Below, piece by piece: positions 16,938 through 26,086 of a stretch of DNA of 64,000 nucleotides. The stretch is from Clostridiaceae bacterium (GTDB lineage: Bacteria > Bacillota > Clostridia > Saccharofermentanales > Saccharofermentanaceae). The stretch is taken from positions 111,197 through 175,196 of the forward strand of contig JAAYCT010000008.1 of NCBI GenBank assembly GCA_012729635.1, read 5' to 3'. The first letter of the stretch is position 1, and each line of letters starts with the position of its first letter. Made by a program: the position numbers and the translations under genes. The notes beneath the pieces are model-generated. The model saw only the letters and a list, made by a program, of their open reading frames with translations, had not been told where the DNA came from and ran no database searches.

Positions 16938-17676
16938 TTCCGCGACTCTCCTCCCCCGTCAGCATATTCATCGCACGCGGGATTGCGTCCTTGCTGTCCC
17001 CCCACGGCTTATCCTTATTCCGATAGTCGAATTTCAGCGTAAACCATTCGACATCGTCGATCAGCTTGTCAAAGGCCTCCCGGTGCATGGACAGCAGCTC
17101 ACCGGCAAACTCGGAGCATTTATTTTGGTTCAAGTGGTTTACGGCCCCGCGGAGAAGAAACGCGACATGCTCGACGCAGTGTCCCTTTTTGGCGCGGAAC
17201 GCCTCACGGAATTCTTCATCTTCAAAATACATCCAAAGCAAAACGTCCGAATAACGCTCCATCGTGAATCGGATTTTGTCGCAGACGATACAGTCGGCCG
17301 AACGCTTTTCGAGCGCGCTTGCCAGCTCCGAGATACGCTTTCCGAAATCACCGTCCCTTCCCTTCAAAAGCGTGCGCTTGTCCGGCGCGGCTTTCCGGAT
17401 CGGATCACGAAAATCGTCGCGAAGCTGTTTCATATGCGTATGAAGCATCAGTCCGATACCGAGACGGTTGATCTCCCGGCCGTACATCTTATTCAGATGA
17501 TCTCTGCAAAAACCGAGCTTGTTGGTCGCCACCCGGGTATCCGGCTCCATCAGAGAAGCGCCGAGGTAAAAGTCAAGCGTCCCGCGCTCCACATCCGCCC
17601 GTAATTTACACAACGGGCAGGCCGCATCCGATCGATACGCGTCGTTGACGGGGATGGTGTAAATCTTTTCCTTCAT
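16927..17676 (-). CDS. DUF6062 protein with paired Cys motifs
   Basis: 249 residues, soluble and helical. It carries two similar halves: ACPLCKL with GFCRDHL in the first, and DCIVCDKI with GHCVEHV in the second, suggesting two metal-binding or redox-active CxxC + C-x2-H sites. This is characteristic of the DUF6062 family of Clostridia, which has no known function. Its start overlaps the stop of the P-loop gene by four bases (ATGA), so translation is likely coupled. Confidence 0.8.
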   Translation of the reverse strand: MKEKIYTIPVNDAYRSDAACPLCKLRADVERGTLDFYLGASLMEPDTRVATNKLGFCRDHLNKMYGREINRLGIGLMLHTHMKQLRDDFRDPIRKAAPDKRTLLKGRDGDFGKRISELASALEKRSADCIVCDKIRFTMERYSDVLLWMYFEDEEFREAFRAKKGHCVEHVAFLLRGAVNHLNQNKCSEFAGELLSMHREAFDKLIDDVEWFTLKFDYRNKDKPWGDSKDAIPRAMNMLTGEESRGNDT

Positions 17677-18800
17677 GATCTTCCCTCCGGTTTGTTATTC
17701 GTCGCGGGCTTATTCGAAGTGCGCCCGTCCGGCTCTTCTTCCCCTGTCCGGACATGGACGAGTCGACGGGCCCGCACATCGACCGCAACCGTGTTGATGG
17801 ACGAGTATTCCTCGATATAGCGGCCGATGCGCTCCTGTGCCGCCAGAAGCGTATCCTGCGCGTTGAATCCGTAAATCAGTTCGAGGTCCACGCTGAGCGC
17901 GAATCCGTACACCCTCTTTTCCGTACGGAACCGTATGACGTCATGAACACCCGGGATTTTCCGTAAAATAATGCGAACCAGATCCAGAAGCGCTTCATCG
18001 GAGATCGAATAGGATCCGAGGCTCGAAAAGGTCGGACGTACCATCGTTCGTTCGATTTCCGGTGCCACCGTCGGGATGCCGCGTTCCCGGTCGAGTCTTC
18101 TGCGGATCCGGTTCAACGGATCCGAAAAATAACCCGAAAATTCGTGCTTGATTTCCATGCTCGGAACCGGTATGGTGTGAAGCCCCTCCGCCAGGCGCGT
18201 TTGTTTGGCCATCTGCATCTCATCCTCGGTACTGATGTCCTCGATCCGAATCAGCATCGCCGGCTGTGAAAGCCATAAATTGATACAGATTTTTTCGAGC
18301 ATCGCATCGGATGTGCCCAGGATCATGACGGTGGTCGGCAGGTGCTCCGCGAGCGCCCTTCTCATGACCTCGGCCCGGCTCTTATCCGCAAAAAGCGCCT
18401 GCCGCACCGAATCCAACTTGGTCTTGGCTTTTTTGGCCGAAGCGCCCGCGATGATACGACTTCCGTTAATCAGAAGACCGTCATCGATAATGTAATGTAT
18501 GGAATTATTCTTGGCCACCTGGATCGCGCGGGTGCTTTTCCCCGAACCGGACGAGCCGATAAAAGCGATGACGACGATCTGCGAGAGGATCTCCCGCATC
18601 AGCTTTTCGTTTCCGGCCGCCTCCTCGATTTCACGCTCCGCGCGCTGGTGTACAAAGGTATCGCCGATTTTTTCAAAACGCTTCAGCGTCGCCATCAGCT
18701 CGGGCAGCAAAACCTTTCGCCGAAGCGCGGATTGCGGCCGGTTCGCGTCATTCGACTCGGCGGTTGATTCTTTGTTTACCGGTGTTTTCGGCTGTTCCAA
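17673..18800 (-). CDS. P-loop NTPase fused to an Asp23/Gls24-like domain
   Basis: About 375 residues from a TTG at 18800 (GGTGAGGG ten bases upstream, 24 bases after yebC); an ATG at 18692 is an alternative. The central NTPase has Walker A GSSGSGKST (about 82-90), then HYIIDDGLLINGSRIIAGASAKK and VMILGTSDAMLEKI, a kinase-like set conserved among clostridial homologues. From about 255 an Asp23/Gls24-like domain follows (SYSISDEALLDLVRIILRKIPGV to the SSINTVAVDVRARRL end). Asp23 proteins bind the cell membrane or envelope in stress. Fusion with an ATPase is unusual. Substrate unknown. Confidence 0.78.
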   Translation of the reverse strand: MEQPKTPVNKESTAESNDANRPQSALRRKVLLPELMATLKRFEKIGDTFVHQRAEREIEEAAGNEKLMREILSQIVVIAFIGSSGSGKSTRAIQVAKNNSIHYIIDDGLLINGSRIIAGASAKKAKTKLDSVRQALFADKSRAEVMRRALAEHLPTTVMILGTSDAMLEKICINLWLSQPAMLIRIEDISTEDEMQMAKQTRLAEGLHTIPVPSMEIKHEFSGYFSDPLNRIRRRLDRERGIPTVAPEIERTMVRPTFSSLGSYSISDEALLDLVRIILRKIPGVHDVIRFRTEKRVYGFALSVDLELIYGFNAQDTLLAAQERIGRYIEEYSSINTVAVDVRARRLVHVRTGEEEPDGRTSNKPATNNKPEGRS

Positions 18801-18824
18801 CTGAGCGATACCCTCACCAATCGA

Positions 18825-19553
18825 TTAGTCGGTTTCCATATTATGAAAAACCTCTTGAATATCGTCGTTTTCATCCATTTTTTCGAGAAGTCTTTCTATC
18901 TGCGCAATCGTATCCTCGTCCTCCACCTTTACCCGCGTGACGGGAACCGGTCCCTGAGAAGAATCCGCAAACGTGTAGTTTTTCTGTTCGAGCGCTTCCT
19001 TTACCGTGTAGTATTCCTCATATGCGGTCACGATCTCAAAATAGTCTCCGCCGGACACAAAATCCTCCGCACCCGCTTCGAGCGCATCGAGCATCACCGC
19101 GTCCTCGTCCGGAAATTCCTCCGCGTCGACCAGAAGCGTTCCTTTCTGCTGAAACAAAAATGCCACGCTCCCGGACACGCCCATATTACCGCCGAATTTA
19201 TCGAAGAGATGACGAACGTCCCCGGCCGTCCGATTCCGATTGTTGGTCAGTGTCCGGACCATGACCGCGACTCCGCCCGGGCCGTACCCTTCATAGAGGA
19301 TTTCCTCATAATCGTCGCCTTCCTCGGAGCCGGAAGCCTTTTTGATCGCGCGCGAAATACTGTCATTCGGCATATTGGCGCTTTTCGCTTTCGAAATAAC
19401 GTCCTTGAGCCGAAAGTTCGTTTCGGGGTCCGGACCGCCCTGTTTGACCGCCACGGCGATTTCCTTGGCAACCTTCGTGAAGACGGCACCCTTGACCGCG
19501 TCCGAAGCCTCCTTTTTCCGTTTGATATTACTCCACTTGGAATGACCCGACAT
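18825..19553 (-). CDS. yebC: YebC/PmpR/TACO1-family protein
   Basis: 242 residues, full length. The N-terminus MSGHSKWSNIKRKKEASDAVKGAVFTK and EGYGPGGVAVMVRTLTNNRNRTA are diagnostic. Members act as DNA-binding regulators or, as shown for related proteins, as translation factors easing stalls at proline-rich stretches. GGAGG lies five bases from ATG 19553. It is followed after 24 bases by the P-loop/Asp23 gene and preceded by the prepilin peptidase gene, all leftward. Confidence 0.94.
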   Translation of the reverse strand: MSGHSKWSNIKRKKEASDAVKGAVFTKVAKEIAVAVKQGGPDPETNFRLKDVISKAKSANMPNDSISRAIKKASGSEEGDDYEEILYEGYGPGGVAVMVRTLTNNRNRTAGDVRHLFDKFGGNMGVSGSVAFLFQQKGTLLVDAEEFPDEDAVMLDALEAGAEDFVSGGDYFEIVTAYEEYYTVKEALEQKNYTFADSSQGPVPVTRVKVEDEDTIAQIERLLEKMDENDDIQEVFHNMETD

Positions 19554-19625
19554 AAATACCTCCGCTTACATAAAGAATATTACCATTATATCACGACGGA
19601 AAACGATCCGACCGACACGTCCGCC

Positions 19626-20489
19626 TCAGACAAAGACACCGGAAACCGGCATAAGAATCCCGATAAGCGCCGATAACGCGGTCACCATCCCGAGATACGG
19701 GATCGATTTTTCCCAAGGAACGAAGATTCGAATCAGAGAATATGCGACCAACCCGGGGATGGCCGGATAAAACCCTATGGCAAGACAGGTCGCGGCATGA
19801 ACGCCGTCCGATATGCGAAGCGCTTTTTGCCCGCTCGAAAAATACTCGCGAAACGCCGAAAAACGAAACAGCGACTCCAAGTACAACCGGGTGCAGAGCT
19901 TCTCCGGAGAAAGCCATATCGAAATCATCAGAGCGCCGACACAGATGGCGGATGCCGTCACGGCCGAGATCAGAACATCCATCGCGCGATCCGGCTCGAA
20001 AAAAAGAAGGACAAAACGTGCCGCCGCAAGCCCCGTAATCACAACAAAAACACCCGGACGGCCGATTCCGCGATCCTTTTGAATCATCATCTGAACAATC
20101 AGCACCGAAAAGATCGCCAGAAGAATAATCAGCTTACCGATTTCCGGCCACGATTCGATCGTTTTGTCCGGACCGGCAAGCCACTGCCTCCGCGATAAAG
20201 CGACCGCCGCAAAAACAAAGGCCGTCAGCGCTTCGATTTTCGCGTATCGGGAGGATACGGGCGCGCTGCAGTAACGGCACTTCCCGCGAAGAAAGATCCA
20301 GCTGAACAGCGGAACCAGATCAAGAGGCGCCAGCGTATGCCCGCAACTCATGCACATCGAGTGACCCTTGACTACGGTCCTGCCTTCGGGAATCCGATAG
20401 ATGCAGACATTCAGAAAACTGCCGACCAACAAACCGAAAACAGCAAGATAAACCGTACCGAATATCTGAAAAGCCATGTTTACGCCCAT
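19626..20489 (-). CDS. pilD: Type IV prepilin peptidase (PilD/A24 family), divergent catalytic site
   Basis: 287 residues from ATG 20489 (GGAGGAG seven bases upstream; the frame runs 27 codons further without support). Cleaves the leader of prepilins and methylates the new N-terminus, in the cytoplasmic membrane. Seen: N-terminal GLLVGSFLNVCIYRIPEGR and the tetracysteine site (C46, C49, C71, C74) as in two-domain enzymes. The second catalytic Asp can be placed in RISDGVHAATCLAIG. The first, expected in the helix ending IDLxxxxIPD, reads IVQMMIQKDRG, with Gln where Asp is expected. Lies opposite the pil operon it should serve. Confidence 0.82.
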   Translation of the reverse strand: MGVNMAFQIFGTVYLAVFGLLVGSFLNVCIYRIPEGRTVVKGHSMCMSCGHTLAPLDLVPLFSWIFLRGKCRYCSAPVSSRYAKIEALTAFVFAAVALSRRQWLAGPDKTIESWPEIGKLIILLAIFSVLIVQMMIQKDRGIGRPGVFVVITGLAAARFVLLFFEPDRAMDVLISAVTASAICVGALMISIWLSPEKLCTRLYLESLFRFSAFREYFSSGQKALRISDGVHAATCLAIGFYPAIPGLVAYSLIRIFVPWEKSIPYLGMVTALSALIGILMPVSGVFV

Positions 20490-20658
20490 TGGCGATCTCC
20501 TCCGTATAAATAGATAAAAACATATTAGCACACCGGAAGAACCTTCTCTCGGGAAATCCATCGCAGACAAAACGATTCGTGGTCAATCAGTTTACAAAAT
20601 GTTAAAAAATTTTTGCAAAATTGGGTGTATTGGTGTATTATTTAGAAACTATTTTGCG

Positions 20659-20836
20659 TATAATATGTTGATGGAAACGAGTTTGACGATTATAACTGAT
20701 TTTTGTGCCCCGAATCCGGTGCAAAAACACGGATTCCCGTGGTGCGGTCGTCCCGGATACTGTACAAATGACGGTATTTAGGTGTAAATTAGCAATATAA
20801 GGCGCCCTTCCGAAATCAAGAAGGCGCCCTTTTCGG
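20659..20836 (+). promoter_or_regulatory. Leader region of the pil operon with possible attenuator
   Basis: A TATAAT (20659-20664) about 205 bases before pilB suggests a long leader. A hairpin GAATCC-GTG / CAC-GGATTC surrounds 20713-20739. Just upstream of the gene GGCGCC-C-TT (20801-20809) pairs with AAGGCGCC (20821-20828), followed by CTTTT, like a terminator. CCGAAA (20810-20815) could instead pair with TTTCGG (20831-20836), which would disrupt it. No c-di-GMP riboswitch core was recognised. Confidence 0.4.
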
Positions 20837-20870
20837 AACAGATGTTCGAACATAAATAACGGAGGGAACA

Positions 20871-22538
20871 ATGAAGCGACTGGGTGACATTCTTATTGAC
20901 AGCGGCTTTCTGACCGCAGCCGAACTGGCCGAAGCTTTATCCGCCCAACAGGGAACCGACAAGAGACTCGGCGAAGTAATCGTAGAAATGGGTCTTCTTT
21001 CCGAGTTGGATATCCTGAGGGCCGTGTCCAGTCAATACGATATTCCGATTATCGACCTCCAGAACGTCGACATCGATCCGGAAGCGACCAAGGTCGTATC
21101 CGAACAGTACTGTGAAGAGAACTTATTCGTTCCGATTGGATTTGACGAGGGCAAATTGGTCATCGCCCTGTATGATCCCCTGAATATTCTTGTAACCGAC
21201 GATCTTCGTTTCCGTACGGGAAGCGAGGTCGTTACCATGTTGGCGCCCAAAAACGCCATCGTCGAAGCGATTAAGAAGAACTTCGGCAAGGAGGTTGCAC
21301 AGAAGGCGGCGGCCGACTTGGCGGAAGACTTTGATCTCGAAGCGATGAAGAATCTCGGCGAACAGATTACCGATGAAGTGAACCAGGCACCCGTCGTCAA
21401 ACTTGTTAACTCCATGATCGATTTTGCGATCCGGGCCGGATCTTCCGATATTCACGTCGAGCCGATGGAGGATCGCGTCCGCGTACGTATCCGTATCGAC
21501 GGTGTTCTTTCCGAAATCATGAGCAACCCGATTGCCGCCCGTGACGCGATTATCACCCGTATCAAAATTCTTGCGGGTCTGAATATCGCGGAGAAGAGAA
21601 TTCCTCAGGACGGTCGTATTCAGACCATAATCAACAACCAGGCGGTGGATATGCGTGTATCCGTTCTTCCGACCGTTCACGGCGAAAAGACCGTTATCCG
21701 TATCCTTGCCAAAAATGACGCAAATCTCAACCGTAAATATTTGGGAATCAACGCACATAACAATAAAATGATTGACCGGATCGTCAAGGTTCCCCAGGGA
21801 ATCTGCCTGATCTCGGGTCCGACCGGTTCCGGTAAAACGACCACGCTCTATACCCTTCTTTCCGAGAAAAACGAGCCGGAAACCAATATTGTCACGGTTG
21901 AGGATCCCGTCGAAATTCAAATCTCGGGCATCAATCAGGTTCAGGTCAACGTGAAAGCGGGCATGACCTTTGCCAGCGGACTTCGCTCCATCCTCCGCCA
22001 GGACCCGGATATCATACTCGTCGGAGAAATCCGCGACGCGGAAACCGCCGAAATAGCGATGCGGGCCGCCATTACCGGTCACTTGGTCTTCAGTACGATC
22101 CACACCAACGACGCCGTTTCCTCGATCAACCGTTTGATCGATATGGGACTGGAGCCTTTCATGGTCTCCTCCGCCCTGATCGGAGTTGTTTCACAGCGAC
22201 TGGTCCGAAGAATTTGCACGAATTGCCGGATTGAATACGAGCCGGACGAAGTGGAGATTGAAGCGCTCAAGCTCAAGCCCGGACAGAAACTCTATCAGGG
22301 CGAGGGTTGTTCGGAATGCAACGGTACGGGCTATAAGGGACGTATCGCGATTCACGAGATCGTCATCATGACCAAAGCGATGAAAGCACTGATTGATCGC
22401 CGGGCGCCCGAAGAAGAAATGCGTCAGTTGGCGATCAAGGAAGGAACTCAGATGCTGGCGGACTCCGCCGCACAACTGGTTCTTGAGGGAATCACAACGG
22501 TTCGCGAAATGAATAAAGTCACCTACTCGGTCGACTGA
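20871..22538 (+). CDS. pilB: Type IV pilus assembly ATPase PilB
   Basis: 555 residues. Hexameric cytoplasmic ATPase that drives pilin insertion. An MshEN/GspE-II N-terminal domain (about 1-145, opening MKRLGDILIDSGFLT) is followed by the ATPase core: Walker A GPTGSGKTTTLYTLL (about 315-329), Asp box EDPVEIQISGINQVQV, Walker B DPDIILVGEIRDAETAE, His box STIHTNDA. The tetracysteine zinc site is CTNC ... CSECNGTGYKGR near 450-490, as in PilB/GspE. GGAGGG precedes ATG 20871. First gene of pilBTCMNO; pilT follows after 14 bases. Confidence 0.96.
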   Translation: MKRLGDILIDSGFLTAAELAEALSAQQGTDKRLGEVIVEMGLLSELDILRAVSSQYDIPIIDLQNVDIDPEATKVVSEQYCEENLFVPIGFDEGKLVIALYDPLNILVTDDLRFRTGSEVVTMLAPKNAIVEAIKKNFGKEVAQKAAADLAEDFDLEAMKNLGEQITDEVNQAPVVKLVNSMIDFAIRAGSSDIHVEPMEDRVRVRIRIDGVLSEIMSNPIAARDAIITRIKILAGLNIAEKRIPQDGRIQTIINNQAVDMRVSVLPTVHGEKTVIRILAKNDANLNRKYLGINAHNNKMIDRIVKVPQGICLISGPTGSGKTTTLYTLLSEKNEPETNIVTVEDPVEIQISGINQVQVNVKAGMTFASGLRSILRQDPDIILVGEIRDAETAEIAMRAAITGHLVFSTIHTNDAVSSINRLIDMGLEPFMVSSALIGVVSQRLVRRICTNCRIEYEPDEVEIEALKLKPGQKLYQGEGCSECNGTGYKGRIAIHEIVIMTKAMKALIDRRAPEEEMRQLAIKEGTQMLADSAAQLVLEGITTVREMNKVTYSVD

Positions 22539-22552
22539 CAAGGAGGATACGA

Positions 22553-23677
22553 ATGGAAGCATTTTCACTGTCCATGGACGCAATACTTACCGAGGCGGTA
22601 CGAAGACAGGCGTCGGATACGCATATTACGGTCGGTCTGCCCGCGATGATTCGCGTAAACGGAGACCTGATGCCGATGAACTCGAATATCCTGACCCAAA
22701 GCGACGCGGAGTTTTTGTGCAAATCCATGCTGGACAAGTCGCGCCTTCAGTATTTGAACGAGCGCGGCGAGATCGACTTTTCATATGTCGTTAAGGATTA
22801 CAGCCGCTTCCGCTGTAATATTTTTAAGCAGCGCGGAAGCTACACGCTCGCCGCCCGAACGATTACCACCGAGATACCGACCTGTGAGCGTCTGGGCCTT
22901 CCGGAGCTTTTCAAGGAATTATCCCTACGACCCAGAGGTCTGATCCTCGTAACCGGACCGACCGGTTCGGGTAAATCCACGACATTGGCGGCGATGGTCG
23001 GTCACATCAATCAGAGCCGCCGCTGTCACGTTCTTACCCTGGAAGAGCCGATCGAATATCTGCATCGGCATTCGGAGTCCATGATCAATCAGCGGGAAAT
23101 TCACGAGGACACGCTTTCGTTTGCCAACGCGCTCCGCGCCGCTCTCCGTGAAGATCCGGACGTCATCATGGTCGGTGAGATGCGTGACCTGGATACGATC
23201 GCAACGGCGATCACCGCATCCGAAACCGGTCACCTCGTTATGTCAACACTGCACACCAGCGGAGCCGCCGACACCATTAACCGTATTATCGACGTGTTCC
23301 CTCCGCACCAACAGGATCAAATCCGGATTCAGCTCGCCACGGTTCTTGTTGCGGTCATCTCTCAGACTCTGGTTCCGCGTTCGGACGGAAGCGGAAGAAT
23401 CGCGGCCTTTGAGATTCTTTTGGCCAATGATGCCGTTCGCAACCTGATTCGTGAAGGAAAGACCTATCAGATCGATAACACAATCGCAACCAATTTAAAA
23501 TCCGGAATGTGTTCCATGGACTATTATCTTGCGGAACTGGTCAAGAAATCGTTGATCACTCGCGAGGTCGCCTTGAGCCGTTGCCGGAATCCCGAAGATT
23601 TCCGCAGATTTCTGTCCAACACCGGAAGCGCCACGGGTTCAACGGGATCCGGTTTGTTTGACTCGCTGGAATACTAG
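22553..23677 (+). CDS. pilT: Type IV pilus retraction ATPase PilT
   Basis: 374 residues. Powers depolymerisation of the pilus, hence twitching. Seen: ASDTHITVGLPAMIRVNGDL at the N-terminus, Walker A GPTGSGKSTTLAAMVG (about 134-149), LTLEEPIEYLH, the Walker B region EDPDVIMVGEMRDLDTI and the HTSGAADTINRIIDVFPP region typical of PilT. The C-terminal part is helical. AAGGAGG lies before ATG 22553. Its presence means the pilus should be retractable, not only an assembly or secretion pseudopilus. Confidence 0.95.
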   Translation: MEAFSLSMDAILTEAVRRQASDTHITVGLPAMIRVNGDLMPMNSNILTQSDAEFLCKSMLDKSRLQYLNERGEIDFSYVVKDYSRFRCNIFKQRGSYTLAARTITTEIPTCERLGLPELFKELSLRPRGLILVTGPTGSGKSTTLAAMVGHINQSRRCHVLTLEEPIEYLHRHSESMINQREIHEDTLSFANALRAALREDPDVIMVGEMRDLDTIATAITASETGHLVMSTLHTSGAADTINRIIDVFPPHQQDQIRIQLATVLVAVISQTLVPRSDGSGRIAAFEILLANDAVRNLIREGKTYQIDNTIATNLKSGMCSMDYYLAELVKKSLITREVALSRCRNPEDFRRFLSNTGSATGSTGSGLFDSLEY

Positions 23678-23707
23678 TCATCGGAGAAAATCAGGAGGTC
23701 GTAAACC

Positions 23708-24916
23708 ATGCCAAATTTCAAATATGAGGTCATAGACTCGAATGGTCGGATGAGCAAGGGTATTATCGAGGCTTCTTCCATTGCGGATGCCTCCAAGATG
23801 CTCCGTTCGGACGGCAAGTTCGTGTCGTCTCTTGCGGCGGATACCGGGACCAGCATCCTTAATATGAACATCGGCAGTCCCAAGCTCAAGAACAAGGATC
23901 TGCTTCTAATCTGTCGTCAGCTCTCCTCTCTGATCGGAGCCGGTATCACCATTATCCGAGCCCTTGATATGTTGTATCAGCAAATAACCAGCCGAAAAGG
24001 CAAGGAAGTCATCGGATCGATTTATGAAGGAATACAAGCCGGCAAGACGCTTTCCGAGGCTTTTCGCGACCAGAAGAAGGCTTTGCCGGACATTATGATC
24101 AGCATGATCTCGGCCGGTGAGGAATCCGGTCGTTTGGATGAAGTCATGTCCCGACTGGCCATGCATTTTGAAAAAGAGGCCAAACTGAAAAACAAGGTCG
24201 CAGCCGCGATGATTTACCCCGTGATTCTGGCAATTGTCACGTTCAGTATCACGATCGGTCTGATGCTGTTCGTCGTTCCCCGCTTCGCGATGACACTTGC
24301 AAGCCTGGACGCCGAGCTCCCCGCTCTGACCAAAACGGTCATGGGAATCAGTAACAGTCTGGTCGATTATTGGTATGTGTATGCCGGTTTATTCGCCGCC
24401 ATCGCATTCTTTTTCCGGGCGTTCAAAAAATCCGATAAAGGCGGTATCATGTGGGATCGCTTCAAGTTGAAGGTGCCGATCTTGGGTAAAACCGTGAAGG
24501 CCACCTCTGCCGCCCGTTTCACTCGCACGATGTCTACCCTGCTCCGAAGCGGTATCAACGTTTTGGAGTCCATGGAAATCACCAGCCGAACCCTCGGGAA
24601 CCGCTTTTTGGAGAAGAAACTGTACGAGTCGCGCAACGACATCCGTAAAGGATCCTCTGTTTCGAGATCCATTCGCGGCATCTCCGAGTTTCCTCCGATG
24701 ATTTACGCGATGACCGCGATCGGGGAGGAATCCGGAACGCTCGACTCCATCCTGGACAAAGCCGCCGATTATTTTGAAGAAGAAGCGGATGCGGCGACCG
24801 CCAAGCTAACGGCCGCGCTTGAACCCCTGATGATCATCATTATGGCCGTCGTCGTCTTTATCATCATCGGTGCATGCGGCGCACCGATCCTTACCATGAC
24901 CGGTAGTATTCTGTAA
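23708..24916 (+). CDS. pilC: Pilus inner-membrane platform protein PilC
   Basis: 402 residues, standard length. Polytopic platform (type II secretion F family) that links the ATPases to the growing pilin fibre. Two homologous helical domains (about 65-190 and 270-390), each preceding membrane segments: VILAIVTFSITIGLMLFVVPRF, YVYAGLFAAIAFFF, and the C-terminal LMIIIMAVVVFIIIGACGAPI. Motifs: RQLSSLIGAGITIIRAL and FTRTMSTLLRSGINVLESMEI. AGGAGG precedes ATG 23708. Confidence 0.94.
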   Translation: MPNFKYEVIDSNGRMSKGIIEASSIADASKMLRSDGKFVSSLAADTGTSILNMNIGSPKLKNKDLLLICRQLSSLIGAGITIIRALDMLYQQITSRKGKEVIGSIYEGIQAGKTLSEAFRDQKKALPDIMISMISAGEESGRLDEVMSRLAMHFEKEAKLKNKVAAAMIYPVILAIVTFSITIGLMLFVVPRFAMTLASLDAELPALTKTVMGISNSLVDYWYVYAGLFAAIAFFFRAFKKSDKGGIMWDRFKLKVPILGKTVKATSAARFTRTMSTLLRSGINVLESMEITSRTLGNRFLEKKLYESRNDIRKGSSVSRSIRGISEFPPMIYAMTAIGEESGTLDSILDKAADYFEEEADAATAKLTAALEPLMIIIMAVVVFIIIGACGAPILTMTGSIL

Positions 24917-24948
24917 TACATATTTTGTTCGCCCGAAAGGAGAGAATT

Positions 24949-26070
24949 ATGGGAAGTCCGTTAAGTAAATTGGGAGGCTCGATTATTTCGATTGATGCTT
25001 CCAGTTCCAACTTGCGATTGGTGGTCGGAGGATATAACCGCAAGTCAGGAATTGTGGAGGTCGAAAAATTCACCACGATCCCCCTGGAGCCCGAGACCAT
25101 CGCCGACGGTGTGATCTCGGATCAATTCGGGGTGGTCATGGCACTCAAAAACGCCTTGGCCAAAATGGACGTTACTTCAAAACGTACTTTTGTTACCGTC
25201 GAAGGAAGCTACCTCCACACCCGGGATTTGGAATTCCCGGCCGTTCGCCCGGAACAACTCAGAGACATGGTCCGGTATGAGATACTCGGTCAGAGCTCCA
25301 ACCGTGACATGGTCGTTGAGTACATGGTTTTCGGAAAAACGATTGACGAGGAAAGCAAGCAGGCGAAGTACAAGGTTCGCGCAACCGCCGTACCCAAGGA
25401 AATCGTCACCGACTTCCGCGATCTTTTAAAGACCTGCGCTCTTTCCCCGGACATCTTGGATGTCAACCCCAATGCGATCCGCAAGTTGTTTCAAAGCGGG
25501 GCGATTAACGGGAAAACAAATGTTGATTCCAATACACTGCTGTTGATCGAGCTTGCGAGCAAGACGACGAACATCACCGTGTTGGATAACGGATTCCCGG
25601 TTCTTACGCGTCGACTGCAGTTCGGCCACTCAAACATTCGTCAGGTTGCGGAGACGGTCAAGAAGATCCAATCCAACGCCGCGGATAAGACGTCCATCCT
25701 CACCCGCCGTCTTCAGATTGTGAAGGGCGAAGGGGTTAAACAATTGGATGTATCCGACATTGACGTATGGAACGAATCCGTAAAAGACGAGCCTTCTCTG
25801 AGCAGTGCGGTTTCCGCCTACTTCAAGAGCCTGACGGACGCCGTCTCACGGACCGCGCAGTTCTCGATATCCAAATATCGACTGAACAGTATCAGCACTT
25901 GTTTCCTTTACGGAAGCGGAGCAAAATACAGAAGAATCGATAAGGAATTGTCGCGCCAGCTCGGAACACAGGTCGAGAAACTCGAATCACTCAGCACCGT
26001 CGCTTCCCCGAAGGATTTCGACCTTTCGGATTACGTTAATGCGTGCGGCGCGCTGATCCGCGAAAGCTGA
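24949..26070 (+). CDS. pilM: Pilus assembly protein PilM
   Basis: 373 residues from ATG 24949 (AAGGAGA five bases upstream; an in-frame TTG 24 bases earlier precedes that site). Actin-like cytoplasmic protein that binds the N-terminus of PilN. Seen: IISIDASSSNLRLVVGG (phosphate-1 loop), VTVEGSYLHTRDLEFPAV, ELASKTTNITVLDNGFPVLTR (phosphate-2) and FLYGSGAKYRRIDKEL (adenosine loop). Located between pilC and pilN as expected for the alignment subcomplex. Confidence 0.9.
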   Translation: MGSPLSKLGGSIISIDASSSNLRLVVGGYNRKSGIVEVEKFTTIPLEPETIADGVISDQFGVVMALKNALAKMDVTSKRTFVTVEGSYLHTRDLEFPAVRPEQLRDMVRYEILGQSSNRDMVVEYMVFGKTIDEESKQAKYKVRATAVPKEIVTDFRDLLKTCALSPDILDVNPNAIRKLFQSGAINGKTNVDSNTLLLIELASKTTNITVLDNGFPVLTRRLQFGHSNIRQVAETVKKIQSNAADKTSILTRRLQIVKGEGVKQLDVSDIDVWNESVKDEPSLSSAVSAYFKSLTDAVSRTAQFSISKYRLNSISTCFLYGSGAKYRRIDKELSRQLGTQVEKLESLSTVASPKDFDLSDYVNACGALIRES

Positions 26071-26086
26071 GAGGGGGAATATAATA

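Noticed and set aside
20659..20870. c-di-GMP riboswitch upstream of pilB
   Set aside because: The conserved GEMM core and tetraloop receptor words are absent; only a generic hairpin leader can be supported.
21123..22103. 326-codon frame antisense to pilB
   Set aside because: Shadow of the conserved ATPase frame; no start signal and no recognisable protein.
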